NCBI RefSeq assembly: GCF_009829085.1
Contig: NZ_WUQY01000020.1
Span: 1-64,000, forward strand
Direction of reading: 5' to 3'
DNA length: 64,000 bases
DNA from: Sphingobacterium bovisgrunnientis
GTDB lineage: Bacteria; Bacteroidota; Bacteroidia; Sphingobacteriales; Sphingobacteriaceae
Positions within the stretch are counted from its first letter, which is position 1. Each line of letters opens with the position of its first letter. This document shows positions 1 through 9,797 of the stretch, one piece after another. Under the pieces are notes generated by a model. The model worked only from the letters and a program-made list of their open reading frames with translations. It was not told the origin of the DNA and made no database searches. Both the position numbers and the translations under genes were made by a program.

Positions 1-44
1 CATCTCCTGATACTATTCGTGAGTATATTCTCAATCAGGGTTAG
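1..44 (+). CDS. tnpA: IS200/IS605-family transposase (TnpA), C-terminal end only
   Basis: Only the last 13 codons are in the window (frame starting at base 3), reading SPDTIREYILNQG and then TAG at 42-44. That ending resembles the C-terminus of the small Y1 (HUH) transposases of IS200/IS605 elements, where a final helix ends in a xxEYIxNQG-like string. A terminal hairpin follows 10 bases after the stop, as expected at the right end of such elements. The catalytic HUH and Tyr motifs lie outside the window, so the identification rests on a short tail plus the hairpin. Confidence 0.6.
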   Translation, partial: SPDTIREYILNQG

Positions 45-53
45 TCGCTTACA

Positions 54-78
54 TCCCACAGGCTAAACACCTGTGGGA
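54..78 (+). repeat. Right-end hairpin of the IS200/IS605-type element
   Basis: A perfect 9-bp stem, TCCCACAGG (54-62) and CCTGTGGGA (70-78), encloses the loop CTAAACA. It sits just after the transposase stop. IS200/IS605 elements have no terminal inverted repeats but carry subterminal palindromes that the Y1 transposase binds as single-stranded DNA, and this fits the right-end palindrome. The cleavage point downstream cannot be fixed because the left end is not visible. Confidence 0.65.
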
Positions 79-184
79 TTTACGCTCCGTTTTATAAAAT
101 TCAACCTATTCTTGAAGATAAGCTTTTAGAAGACAGAAAAAACGGTAAACGCAATAGAAAATCTAGTCCTAATTTTATTTCTGT

Positions 185-320
185 ACTTCAGGTAAGAGAT
201 TTATCGGTAGCTTCCTTCAAATTCCATCACACGATGGACACCCCTGCCTTAAATTAACGCTTGCCAATATCAAGGCGCGATCGGGACTTACCCCCTAGAG
301 TTTAAACCCATGCCGGGCAA
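185..320. other. Compact structured non-coding stretch, possible repeat element
   Basis: This stretch is clearly richer in GC than its surroundings and has several short stems in order: CCATC/GATGG (224-228/233-237), GCCTT/AAGGC (246-250/272-276) and CCC/GGG (307-309/315-317). An open frame runs into it and ends at the TAA around 255, but it resembles no protein I know. It lies between the insertion-sequence end and the terminator of the fbp operon, so it may be part of, or next to, mobile DNA. No function is assigned. Confidence 0.3.
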
Positions 321-329
321 ATAATGAAA

Positions 330-354
330 TATGGCCTAAGAAATCTAGGCCATA
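330..354 (-). terminator. Intrinsic terminator of the gap-fbp operon
   Basis: A perfect 9-bp stem TATGGCCTA/TAGGCCATA with a 7-base loop lies 15 bases beyond the fbp stop. Read on the minus strand it is followed by TTTCATTATTT. Confidence 0.75.
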
Positions 355-368
355 AATTCAAAACTAAA

Positions 369-1397
369 CTAACAACTGTAAAACATATGATTATTTATAC
401 TCTCATTTTTATATAGATTAAGTACATTCTTTACCATGTTATAGCTACCTGCAATAAATGGAATTTTTTGATGGTAGTTTAATACCTTAGCATCTAATAT
501 TGGACTCATGCCATCTATTGCCAACCCACCTGCTTGCTCGATAATCATCGCAATTGGATTACATTCGTACATAAGTCTTAATTTACCCTTTGGATTTAAA
601 CGTGTAGAAGGATACATGAATATTCCCCCACTTAATAATATCCTATGTATATCCGCAACCATAGATCCAATATAACGAAGCGTATAAGGAAGTTTATTAT
701 CATCGTCGGACTGTTTGCAAAATGTCAAATACTTTCTTATTTGTATAGGAAAATCTCCAAAATTACCTTCATTTATTGCGTATGAACTACCAGATTTACT
801 AACTCTCATTTTAGGGTGAGTAAGAAGAAATTCACCAATATTTTTATCATACGTAAAACCATTAACACCTTTTCCAAGTGTAATTATAAGCATTGTAGAA
901 GTACCATAAATCAAATATCCTGCGCCCATTTGCCGTCTTCCAACATTGTTGCTCAGTTTGCTAGACAGGTCTACAGGATTACCATAAATTGAAAATATAC
1001 TACCCACAGACACATTTGCATCTAAATTTGATGTTCCATCCAATGGATCAATATATATTTCAAATTCAGAATCTTTTGAAGAGACTTTAAATTCAATACG
1101 TTGCTCCTTCTCTTCAGATATTAAATACCTACAAACATTTCCATCATCAAGTATATTACAAAAAACATTATGCGCTATAATATCTAAGCTGTGTTGATTT
1201 TCTCCGTGCACATTTGTCTCGAAAATATCAGTATTTAATGCAAATACATTTTTCTCAATATTATCTCTTAAGATTTTTCCACCAATTGATATGTCCATTA
1301 GAATTTTAGCCAATTCATTCGACAACCCGTTATATTGGACTTCCTCCCAAATATATTGGGATAACGTTTTAAATTTCATCACATGAAAATTATGCAT
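369..1397 (-). CDS. fbp: Fructose-1,6-bisphosphatase class I
   Basis: Hydrolyses fructose 1,6-bisphosphate to fructose 6-phosphate, the committed step of gluconeogenesis, in the cytoplasm. The 342 residues match the usual class I length (about 330-340). The metal-binding SEE pair is at 94-96 and the family signature appears as DPLDGTSN at 117-124, with Thr where Ser is common. A C-terminal region around NPIAMIIEQAGG is also typical. The ATG at 1397 overlaps the end of gap by 8 bases (ATGCATAA), which suggests translational coupling; ATG at 1379 is a possible alternative start. A hairpin terminator follows the stop. Pairing with a GAPDH suggests an operon serving gluconeogenic or reverse triose-phosphate flux. 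Confidence 0.93.
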   Translation of the reverse strand: MHNFHVMKFKTLSQYIWEEVQYNGLSNELAKILMDISIGGKILRDNIEKNVFALNTDIFETNVHGENQHSLDIIAHNVFCNILDDGNVCRYLISEEKEQRIEFKVSSKDSEFEIYIDPLDGTSNLDANVSVGSIFSIYGNPVDLSSKLSNNVGRRQMGAGYLIYGTSTMLIITLGKGVNGFTYDKNIGEFLLTHPKMRVSKSGSSYAINEGNFGDFPIQIRKYLTFCKQSDDDNKLPYTLRYIGSMVADIHRILLSGGIFMYPSTRLNPKGKLRLMYECNPIAMIIEQAGGLAIDGMSPILDAKVLNYHQKIPFIAGSYNMVKNVLNLYKNESINNHMFYSC

Positions 1398-2868
1398 GAA
1401 TTAATAATTTAGACACTTCTTTTCTAGTAGATTGACTTAAATCCGAATCCCCACTAATTTGAGTGGATAACCATTGAGTAAACCCTAACACCTGCATACA
1501 GTAGCCATATTCATTATCATACCATACATATAATGTTATTGTACGACCGTCAGAAGAGATAGCTGTAGCGCATCCATCAACAACTCCTGTTGCACTATTA
1601 CCAATTATATCAGATGAAACTAAATCATCTTCGTATGAAAAATCAATTTGTTTATGCTTGGATGGTGAGGATGCTGCCTGAATTAATTTATTGTGTAAAT
1701 CGCCAACTGAAGTTTTCTTTTTTAAATTTAATACTAATATAGCTAAAGACCCATTAGGCATAGGCACACGAATAGCACTTGAAGTTAATTTATCTTTAAG
1801 CTGTGGAACTATTTTAGAAACTGCTTTTCCTGCACCAGTCTCAGTAATGACCATATTAATAGCTGCAGCTCTTCCTCTTCTATTTTTAGAATGTATATTA
1901 TCTACAAGATTTTGATCATTTGTATAGGAATGTATAGTTTCAATATGTCCTTTTTCAATTCCGTACTCATTCTCTATTATGCTCAATATTGGTGTAATCG
2001 CATTAGTGGTACAGGAAGCCGTTGAAAAAATCTTTGTATCCGTATCAAGTATATCCTTTTCATTCACTCCAAAAACAACATTTGGTATATCCTTTCCCGG
2101 AGCTGTAACAATTATCTTAGAAATAGCATCATTCTCCAAATGATTCGATAACCCTAGATAATCTCTAAACTTTCCAGTATTATCGATAAGAATAGCGTTT
2201 CTTATACCATACATCCTATAATTTATATCATTGGATTGCTGTGCACTTATAAAACGTACCTGTTTACCATTTATAATCAAGCTATTTGTCTCTTCATCTA
2301 CATCTACTCTACCTTTGAAAGGGCCATGTATAGAGTCTCGTTGCAACAAAGAAGCTCTCTTTCTTAAATAATTTAAGTTAATTGGATCTCTTGTAACTAC
2401 AGCTCGTAGATCAAGGTTAATTTGCAAAGCCGGATCTGTACAAAGTTCACGTGCTAATAATCTTCCTATTCTACCGAAACCATATAATACGACATGTTTT
2501 TGATCCGTATTATTGTTTAAATGTATATACCATAGTTTGGCAATCAAAGCTTCTTTACTAAATAACTCCCCGTCATTTAAACTATCCTTTAGTAAACCAA
2601 TATCAATGACGCTAGGAAGTTCCGGTAATTGAATCAATTCTTTAATAATGCATAAAATTGAATTTAGACCATTATTTTTTTTGGGTAACTCTGTCTCATT
2701 AAAAAACTTTAATAGAAAATCGACTTTTTCATCCACTAAACTATGTCCATAAAAAAGACATAAAACATCCCGGTCTTTCCATAAGATATTTGCATACAAT
2801 GTTATGGTAAGGCATTCATATCGTTGATCTCGATATTGAACTATACAGTCCGCTAGATTATTGCTCAT
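1390..2868 (-). CDS. gap: Glyceraldehyde-3-phosphate dehydrogenase, long form with N-terminal extension
   Basis: Catalyses the reversible NAD(P)-dependent oxidative phosphorylation of glyceraldehyde 3-phosphate. I chose ATG at 2868 (492 aa); the frame stays open to a TTG at 2892, which would add 8 residues, but neither has a visible ribosome site. The Rossmann motif GFGRIGR begins only near residue 130, so about 125 residues precede a normal GAPDH. The catalytic Cys is in ASCTTNAITP (Cys286), followed by HSYTNDQ and RRGRAAAINM. Long GAPDHs of this kind are known in Bacteroidota; the role of the extension is unclear to me. It is the promoter-proximal gene of the gap-fbp operon. Nothing suggests inactivation. 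Confidence 0.9.
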   Translation of the reverse strand: MSNNLADCIVQYRDQRYECLTITLYANILWKDRDVLCLFYGHSLVDEKVDFLLKFFNETELPKKNNGLNSILCIIKELIQLPELPSVIDIGLLKDSLNDGELFSKEALIAKLWYIHLNNNTDQKHVVLYGFGRIGRLLARELCTDPALQINLDLRAVVTRDPINLNYLRKRASLLQRDSIHGPFKGRVDVDEETNSLIINGKQVRFISAQQSNDINYRMYGIRNAILIDNTGKFRDYLGLSNHLENDAISKIIVTAPGKDIPNVVFGVNEKDILDTDTKIFSTASCTTNAITPILSIIENEYGIEKGHIETIHSYTNDQNLVDNIHSKNRRGRAAAINMVITETGAGKAVSKIVPQLKDKLTSSAIRVPMPNGSLAILVLNLKKKTSVGDLHNKLIQAASSPSKHKQIDFSYEDDLVSSDIIGNSATGVVDGCATAISSDGRTITLYVWYDNEYGYCMQVLGFTQWLSTQISGDSDLSQSTRKEVSKLLIHA

Positions 2869-3479
2869 TATAATTGATTTAATTTGAGCCAAAATTAGAC
2901 TTATTGTTCAAACAATGAAAAATTATTTTATCATATTGACAATTTTTAACACTCTATTTTTCCATTATTGAAAATACTAAGGTTTTTTAAGCTATTTAAT
3001 TATCATTTTAATAATTTCAATTGGATTCTTTTAAAGAAATAAAAATAGATGATGACAAGTTTAAACTTTTATTAGAAAATTATTTTTGATTTATAAGGTA
3101 GAAAAATCTCAAAAAAATTAAATATTGAGAAAGTGGATATATTAAGAAAACATAATAAATCATATTAAAAAATCACCAAAACTATGACGTACAAAATCAA
3201 TCCACCCTGGCAATACCAACCCTTAATGAATCTCAATAAATGGGACCGCAATGTACTCATGCTATAAATGTTACCTTTCCCGATAGCACCTAAGAAACAA
3301 TAGGCTCATATCTTAACTAATTAAACTCATATTAAGCGTTTATAAAAAAAATAGTATAAAGGATGGCCCTTATGTTCATGTTTTAAAGCTTTAAAATTAA
3401 ATTAACACCAAAAATAATGTAATGGCATAAAGTAAATTTTCTATCTACAAAAGATTTACAAACATCCTAAAAAGTGAAA
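2869..3479. other. AT-rich intergenic region upstream of gap
   Basis: About 610 bases with no supported gene. It should hold the gap promoter (minus strand) near 2893-2960, but I see no clean TAnnTTTG box. A 27-codon plus-strand frame (3184-3267, starting MTYKINPPW) has somewhat protein-like composition but no recognisable family or regulatory signals and may be a gene remnant. Confidence 0.4.
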
Positions 3480-3500
3480 ACCAGGGTAGGGAGCCCTGGT
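3480..3500 (-). terminator. Intrinsic terminator of the VOC gene
   Basis: Perfect 7-bp GC-rich stem ACCAGGG/CCCTGGT with a 7-base loop, about 110 bases beyond the VOC stop. On the minus strand it is followed by TTTC and further T-rich sequence. Confidence 0.65.
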
Positions 3501-3612
3501 ATCATTTTAAAACAATATTACCAATTATTGAATGTAGAATATTTTTTATTATTTTTCTAGACTGTTAACATTACCTTTTTTTTAAAATAGCCATCGCTTA
3601 AATTTTACCTTT

Positions 3613-3969
3613 TTATTTATATGGTGGACCATCAACTAAACATAAGATATGACCAAAAGGATTCTTAACACGTGCGATCATTATTTCCTCGCCTAATGGA
3701 AAAGGTTTTTGTATTACATTTGCGCCCATTGATATTAAACGATTAAAGATTGTCGCAATATCATTTACAACAACATAAACAATATTTTTTCGCCTTCTCT
3801 CCAAAAAGTCTTCTTTCTCTTTATATAATGCTATTTCATATTTACCCAAATTAAAATATGTGTAAGTTGAATCAGCTTTATAGGGCGGCGAGTCAAAAGC
3901 AATTTCAAACCATTCTATAGCTTGATTAAATTCACTTTCACTACTAGTTTTTATAGGTAGCTTAATCAT
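3613..3969 (-). CDS. VOC (glyoxalase/bleomycin-resistance) superfamily protein
   Basis: A 118-residue cytoplasmic protein with the vicinal-oxygen-chelate layout: two beta-alpha-beta-beta-beta units, the first around residues 5-50 (ending YFNLGKYEIALY) and the second from about 65, ending NPFGHILCLVD. The family includes glyoxalase I, dioxygenases and antibiotic-binding proteins. The substrate cannot be told from sequence, and a full set of metal ligands is not obvious, so it may be a binding rather than a catalytic member. It is monocistronic, with its own terminator and an ATG start, and is divergent from the oxoamine synthase gene 364 bases away. There is no evidence of a functional link to that gene. 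Confidence 0.75.
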   Translation of the reverse strand: MIKLPIKTSSESEFNQAIEWFEIAFDSPPYKADSTYTYFNLGKYEIALYKEKEDFLERRRKNIVYVVVNDIATIFNRLISMGANVIQKPFPLGEEIMIARVKNPFGHILCLVDGPPYK

Positions 3970-4333
3970 ATTTCAAAAAGATTAAATAATAAATTTATCA
4001 TCTTGTTAAAGAAATGTGGTGAAGAATTAATCAATTGTATTATTGCTATTCTTTCAAACGCTGCATTATTTTAAAATTTCTATATACTATAACTCAGAGT
4101 ATCTTCTTGTTATAGAAACACTGAATTCATACATAATTTCATTTGGGAATATTTTATGGTTTCACGCACCAACAAAACCATAAAATAACTTTTTTTATTC
4201 CCATTATATTAAAAAATTTTCCTTTATTTTATAGTTTAATCTTGATCTATTAATCTGCCAAATAATCGTTTTTTAATATTGTGCTAAATTAATGTAGCTT
4301 TTATAAAAAAGTGGTGACATATTATTTCTATTT
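3970..4333. other. Intergenic region with an orphan structured segment
   Basis: The 364 bases separate the divergent VOC and oxoamine synthase genes. They contain an inverted repeat CTATAAC/GTTATAG (4087-4093/4109-4115) and, just downstream, a strong plus-strand terminator at 4151-4196 with no gene before it. A weak promoter-like string (TTG near 4279, TAGCTTTT near 4296) precedes the synthase start. Either a small RNA ends at the terminator, or a long leader of the synthase is attenuated there. Confidence 0.4.
4151..4196 (+). terminator. Strong intrinsic terminator with no upstream gene
   Basis: A 12-bp perfect stem (ATTTTATGGTTT at 4151-4162, its complement at 4175-4186) is followed by AAC and a run of seven T at 4190-4196. 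No coding region ends before it on this strand. Confidence 0.7.
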
Positions 4334-5557
4334 ATGAATTTTGACAACAAAACGTTTAAAGACTTTGAAAATATTTCAGAGTTAGACATCAGTGGTAGAT
4401 CAGAAATTTTTTCTGAATACCTTTCTTATGTAAGATATGATGATCAGCAAACCTATCGGGTAATTGCCACGAGTGGGTGTAATTCAAAAATTAAATTGAA
4501 AAGTGATTTTGGGGATGAGTTTATTAGTTATGTATCTAATGACTATTTAGGGTTTACACAGCACCCGGAAGTAAAAAGAGCAGCTATAGAAGGAATAACT
4601 AAATATGGAACAGGTGCAGGTGCCTCTCCATTAATTGGAGGATTCTTTGACTACCATAAACTCCTTGAAGAAAAAATTGCTGCTTTTTTTGGTTACCCAA
4701 GCGACTCATCAATAATATTCACAACAGGCTATACAGCAAATAGCGCTACACTATTAGCGTTGTTGCAAAAAGAAGATGTAGCGATATTAGATAGTGGTGT
4801 TCATACATCTGTACATGAAGGATGTATACTAACAAACAAAAAAACATTTCCTCATAATAATATCGATGCTCTAGAGAGAATCCTTCGACAATACCAAGAT
4901 AAATTCAGATCGAAATTAGTCGTAGTTGACGGTATATATTCTCAAGATGGAGACACTGCCCCACTTAAGGAGATTTTAATTTTATGCAGAAAATATAACG
5001 CATATCTGATGGTTGATGATGCACACGGTATTGGTGTAACAGGAAAAACAGGACGAGGTGTATTAGAAAGAGATAACATATTAAAAGATGTAGACTTTAT
5101 AACTGGAACTTTTAGTAAATCTTTTGGAAATATTGGCGGATTTGTAATCTGTAATCCAAAAAATGCAAAATTTATAAAGTTTCAAGCTAAGCAACAAATA
5201 TTCTCTGCAACCGCAGGAGCTTCAACATTAGGCATTATTAAAGCTATAGATTTAATTGATGATGAACCACAATGGCTAAGACAACTTCAAGAGAATATCT
5301 TGTATTTCAATAATGGTCTTAAAAAAATCGGAGTTGATTTAGGCAATCGAGAATCAGCTATTTTCCCTATTAAAATTGGTGATGATGTTAAAACTCTATT
5401 TGTTAGTAAAGAACTTATGAAAAGGGGAATTTATACTAATCCTATTTTGTATCCAGCGGTATCTAGAGGAGACTCAAGAATACGCATGAGTTTATCAGCA
5501 GTCCATACGAAAGAACAAATGGATTATACTTTAAAAATGCTTTCACAATTGATCTAA
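4334..5557 (+). CDS. PLP-dependent alpha-oxoamine synthase (BioF/KBL/serine palmitoyltransferase family)
   Basis: Members condense an amino acid with an acyl-CoA (or acyl-ACP) with loss of CO2, using pyridoxal phosphate. The 407 residues carry the fold-type I signatures: SNDYLG at 68-73, a GTGAGAS-like loop at 92-98, VDDAHG at 227-232 (Asp and His contact the cofactor ring) and GTFSKS, with Lys262 as the Schiff-base lysine. The C-terminus has the family's SRIRMSLSA-like strand. It differs enough from the Sphingobacterium serine palmitoyltransferase I remember that I do not assign a substrate. A TetR gene follows 12 bases downstream, so it is probably a locally regulated, specialised enzyme rather than housekeeping BioF. 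Confidence 0.8.
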   Translation: MNFDNKTFKDFENISELDISGRSEIFSEYLSYVRYDDQQTYRVIATSGCNSKIKLKSDFGDEFISYVSNDYLGFTQHPEVKRAAIEGITKYGTGAGASPLIGGFFDYHKLLEEKIAAFFGYPSDSSIIFTTGYTANSATLLALLQKEDVAILDSGVHTSVHEGCILTNKKTFPHNNIDALERILRQYQDKFRSKLVVVDGIYSQDGDTAPLKEILILCRKYNAYLMVDDAHGIGVTGKTGRGVLERDNILKDVDFITGTFSKSFGNIGGFVICNPKNAKFIKFQAKQQIFSATAGASTLGIIKAIDLIDDEPQWLRQLQENILYFNNGLKKIGVDLGNRESAIFPIKIGDDVKTLFVSKELMKRGIYTNPILYPAVSRGDSRIRMSLSAVHTKEQMDYTLKMLSQLI

Positions 5558-5568
5558 AATAAACCACC

Positions 5569-6213
5569 ATGCGAAAAATTGTTGATGGGGAGATTCGTAA
5601 TAGAGAACGAACTATGGAAAAGCTTATAGAAGCTGTCGGAGAAATAATTATTTCAGATGGATATTCGAAGTTGGGGGTAAACAATATCGCTAGAAAAGCA
5701 ATGGTAGATAAAAAGCTTATCTACCGTTATTTTGGAGGTCTTGACGAATTGATGGCTCAATATTTCCGTAAAAGAGATTTTTGGGGTCAACTTAGTGAAG
5801 GGACTTTTGATAAAATCGATTTATCATTCAAAGATCATGGAAAGCATCTAGCATCAGAATTTTTAATTCATGTATTTGACAATCTTTATAATCTTGAGGA
5901 AGCGAGAAAAATATTAACTTGGGAAATATCTGAAAAAAGTGAACATTTAAAAAGATTAAGTTTTGAGAGGGAACTTTTAGGAAAAGATATGTTTGCACAA
6001 ACCGATGAATATTTTAAAGATAGTCCTATTAATCTTCGAGCATGTTATTCAATACTTCTATCAGGTGTATACTATTTAACATTGCATGCAAAAACAACTG
6101 GAGGAGAATTTTGCGAAATTGATATTAATAGTAATAAAGGACAACAAGAAATTAAGAAAGCACTATTTGACTTGATAGAATTAATATTCAACAAACCAAC
6201 AAATAAATTATAA
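5569..6213 (+). CDS. TetR/AcrR-family transcriptional regulator
   Basis: A 214-residue DNA-binding repressor-type protein. The N-terminal helix-turn-helix spans about residues 20-65, seen as IIISDGYSKLGVNNIARKA followed by DKKLIYRYFGG, the classic TetR recognition helix ending in a YxYF-like string. The C-terminal helical domain, which would bind the ligand, has no recognisable subtype. It is co-transcribed with the upstream oxoamine synthase (12-base gap, no terminator between), so it likely controls that gene and itself in response to a metabolite. A 20-bp-stem terminator follows the stop. Confidence 0.9.
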   Translation: MRKIVDGEIRNRERTMEKLIEAVGEIIISDGYSKLGVNNIARKAMVDKKLIYRYFGGLDELMAQYFRKRDFWGQLSEGTFDKIDLSFKDHGKHLASEFLIHVFDNLYNLEEARKILTWEISEKSEHLKRLSFERELLGKDMFAQTDEYFKDSPINLRACYSILLSGVYYLTLHAKTTGGEFCEIDINSNKGQQEIKKALFDLIELIFNKPTNKL

Positions 6214-6215
6214 GT

Positions 6216-6258
6216 TGTAATTATAGCTAGAAATATAATATTTCTAGCTATAATTACA
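6216..6258. terminator. Bidirectional terminator between convergent genes
   Basis: A perfect 20-bp stem with a 3-base loop (left arm from TGTAATTATAGC, right arm to GCTATAATTACA) lies between the TetR stop and the peptidase stop, so it can serve both strands. Confidence 0.8.
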
Positions 6259-6268
6259 CATATAGTCT

Positions 6269-7870
6269 TTAATATCCTACGCCTGTTCTGCGCGGCTGTC
6301 TAATCGCAGGCCAAGGTTGTGGTTTACCATCTCTACCTAACGGTAGTACACGTTGCTCTCTATTGACCAATTCAGTCTCTTCGGAAGCTTTATACGTCAT
6401 AATTGCCGTTAGAATTACATTCCATTTCAAATCATCAAATACAAGTTTATCATACGTATCCAGATTGGTATGCCATGTATTATTAAAATATCCCCAAGAC
6501 AAAGAGCTCAACATAAAAGCTGGTATGCCAGCAGCTACGAAAGAAGCGTGATCGGAGCCACCACCACCTGGAGAACCAGGAAATTCAGTTTTAATATCTT
6601 TTGTAATTTCTTCTGGAACGGCACTCAACCACCTTCCAACATAATCGTAAGCATGTACAAAGCCGGAGCCGTTGATGCGCTCAACGCGCCCTGTACCGTT
6701 ATCCAAATTAAATACAGCTTGAGTTTTTTCTACAACATCTGGATTATCCAAAACAAAAGAACGGGAACCATTCAATCCTTGCTCCTCAGAACCCCAGAGA
6801 CCTATTAAAATGGTACGCTTTGGATTCGGTAATATTTTTTTCAACACACGTGCTACCTCCATCATCGCAATCGTACCTGTACCATTATCCGTAGCGCCAG
6901 ATCCACCTTCCCAAGAATCTAAATGCGCAGATAGAATAATATATTCATTTGGTTTTTCTGAACCTTTTATTTCTGCTATTGTATTAAAAGAAGGTACTGG
7001 GCCTAAGGACTTAGAAGCTGTATTGACAGCAATCTTTGGTTTAACACCATTATGCGCCAAGCGGTATAGAATGCCATAATCCTCTAGCGAAATATCTAGC
7101 GTTGGAACTTTTTTAGAGCGCGCTCCAAAAATTTTATTAGCACCGTATTCTCTTGACCAGTTGCTAGTTAAAATTCCAATTGCACCAGCATTTTCTAATA
7201 TTCCGGGAATAGAATTTACATTATATCCTGTCGCTCTTATTTTATTTGCCCATGCCACACTTAAAGAATCACGATGCTTATTCATCTTGGCAATAGATTC
7301 AACGGTACCGTATTTTTCCCAATCATGATCTGGACGGCCTGTTGGTTGCGGCATAGAAATCATAACATATTTACCTTTCACATTCGGCAACCAATTCTGA
7401 AAACTGATCGAATCTTTGATTTCAGGCAGTGCAATTACCTCTCCTTCTATGGTTTTTCCTTTAGTACTCGGACTCCATGCTAATTGCGTTCCAGCTAAGG
7501 TCTTTATTCGCGGATATACCATATCTATGTGCGAAATACCACGCTCCCATCCTTCCCATTCACCAAACTGCTGATTTTTCGCCGAAATACCCCAGCTTTC
7601 AAACTTCTTGACGGCCCAATTATTGGCATTTGTCATACCTGAAGTACCTACTAGACGCGGTCCTACTACATCAAGTAATTCAAAAGCTAATCCTTCCAAT
7701 TGAGAGTTCTTATTTACCTCTTCTACTATTTTGGTAACAATTGGATCTAAGTTTTGCGCAGGTCGCTGTCCTCTTGTTTGAGCAAAAGCAGTATCATAAG
7801 ATACGAAACCTAAAAGGATTGCACTGGACCAAACTAAAGATCTACCCTGACGGATGAATGTTTGTTTCAT
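6269..7870 (-). CDS. Secreted M28-family metallopeptidase (carboxypeptidase Q-like)
   Basis: A zinc exopeptidase acting outside the cytoplasm. Residues 1-30 form a signal peptide ending TAFAQ. The two-zinc site of M28 enzymes is complete: His316 and Asp328 in SAHLDSWEGG...ATDNGTG, Glu362-Glu363 in WGSEEQG, Asp390 in FNLDNGTG and His467 in TWHTNLDTY. A PA-like insert occupies roughly residues 140-290, as in plasma glutamate carboxypeptidases; the total of 533 residues fits. It probably releases amino acids from peptides in the periplasm. It lies downstream of pgi but is separated from it by a strong terminator, so it has its own promoter in 7871-7997. Confidence 0.9.
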   Translation of the reverse strand: MKQTFIRQGRSLVWSSAILLGFVSYDTAFAQTRGQRPAQNLDPIVTKIVEEVNKNSQLEGLAFELLDVVGPRLVGTSGMTNANNWAVKKFESWGISAKNQQFGEWEGWERGISHIDMVYPRIKTLAGTQLAWSPSTKGKTIEGEVIALPEIKDSISFQNWLPNVKGKYVMISMPQPTGRPDHDWEKYGTVESIAKMNKHRDSLSVAWANKIRATGYNVNSIPGILENAGAIGILTSNWSREYGANKIFGARSKKVPTLDISLEDYGILYRLAHNGVKPKIAVNTASKSLGPVPSFNTIAEIKGSEKPNEYIILSAHLDSWEGGSGATDNGTGTIAMMEVARVLKKILPNPKRTILIGLWGSEEQGLNGSRSFVLDNPDVVEKTQAVFNLDNGTGRVERINGSGFVHAYDYVGRWLSAVPEEITKDIKTEFPGSPGGGGSDHASFVAAGIPAFMLSSLSWGYFNNTWHTNLDTYDKLVFDDLKWNVILTAIMTYKASEETELVNREQRVLPLGRDGKPQPWPAIRQPRRTGVGY

Positions 7871-7997
7871 AGTTTGTTAAATTGTAGTTAGTTCATATGT
7901 ATAATTCGAATTTAGGTATTTAAATTAAATACTCACGTAAAATCCTAGATACGCATTATTAAAACATTTTTGCTTAGACTGCATTTATCAATACTCA

Positions 7998-8050
7998 TTT
8001 AAAACAAAACGAGGTGAATAGTTGTACTATTCACCTCGTTTTGTTTTAAA
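7998..8050 (-). terminator. Terminator of pgi
   Basis: A 24-bp perfect stem with loop TTGTA begins 10 bases after the pgi stop. The GC-rich core is GAGGTGAATAG/CTATTCACCTC and the flanks are A/T runs, so it would work in either direction. Confidence 0.85.
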
Positions 8051-8060
8051 TATAGAGCTT

Positions 8061-9716
<1,656 letters not shown>

Positions 9717-9737
9717 TTATATTTATTAATAATTAAA

Positions 9738-9745
9738 CAAATATA
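9738..9745 (-). promoter_or_regulatory. Candidate -7 box for pgi
   Basis: On the minus strand this reads TATATTTG, a full match to the Bacteroidota -7 consensus TAnnTTTG, 31 bases upstream of the pgi ATG. A TTG at normal -33 spacing is not clear. Confidence 0.45.
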
Positions 9746-9785
9746 ATGTAAAATCGTTGAATTTCTAATTTACCAATTTACTTAC

Positions 9786-9793
9786 TACCTTTG
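9786..9793 (+). promoter_or_regulatory. Candidate -7 box for prfB (nearly leaderless)
   Basis: TACCTTTG matches TAnnTTTG exactly and ends 4 bases before the prfB ATG at 9798. A start site 5-7 bases downstream would make a leaderless or nearly leaderless mRNA. A TTG at 9757-9759 is a rather distant -33 candidate. Confidence 0.45.
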
Positions 9794-9797
9794 ATTT

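Noticed and set aside
185..320. Integron attC site.
   Set aside because: The stems are not arranged as paired R and L boxes, and no integrase or cassette array is visible.
3184..3267. A 27-codon plus-strand frame with protein-like composition.
   Set aside because: No known family, no promoter or conservation evidence; mentioned only in the intergenic entry.
4334..5557. Assignment as serine palmitoyltransferase, tempting because sphingobacteria make sphingolipids.
   Set aside because: The active-site surroundings differ from the Sphingobacterium enzyme as I remember it and no sphingolipid gene is near; left as family level.
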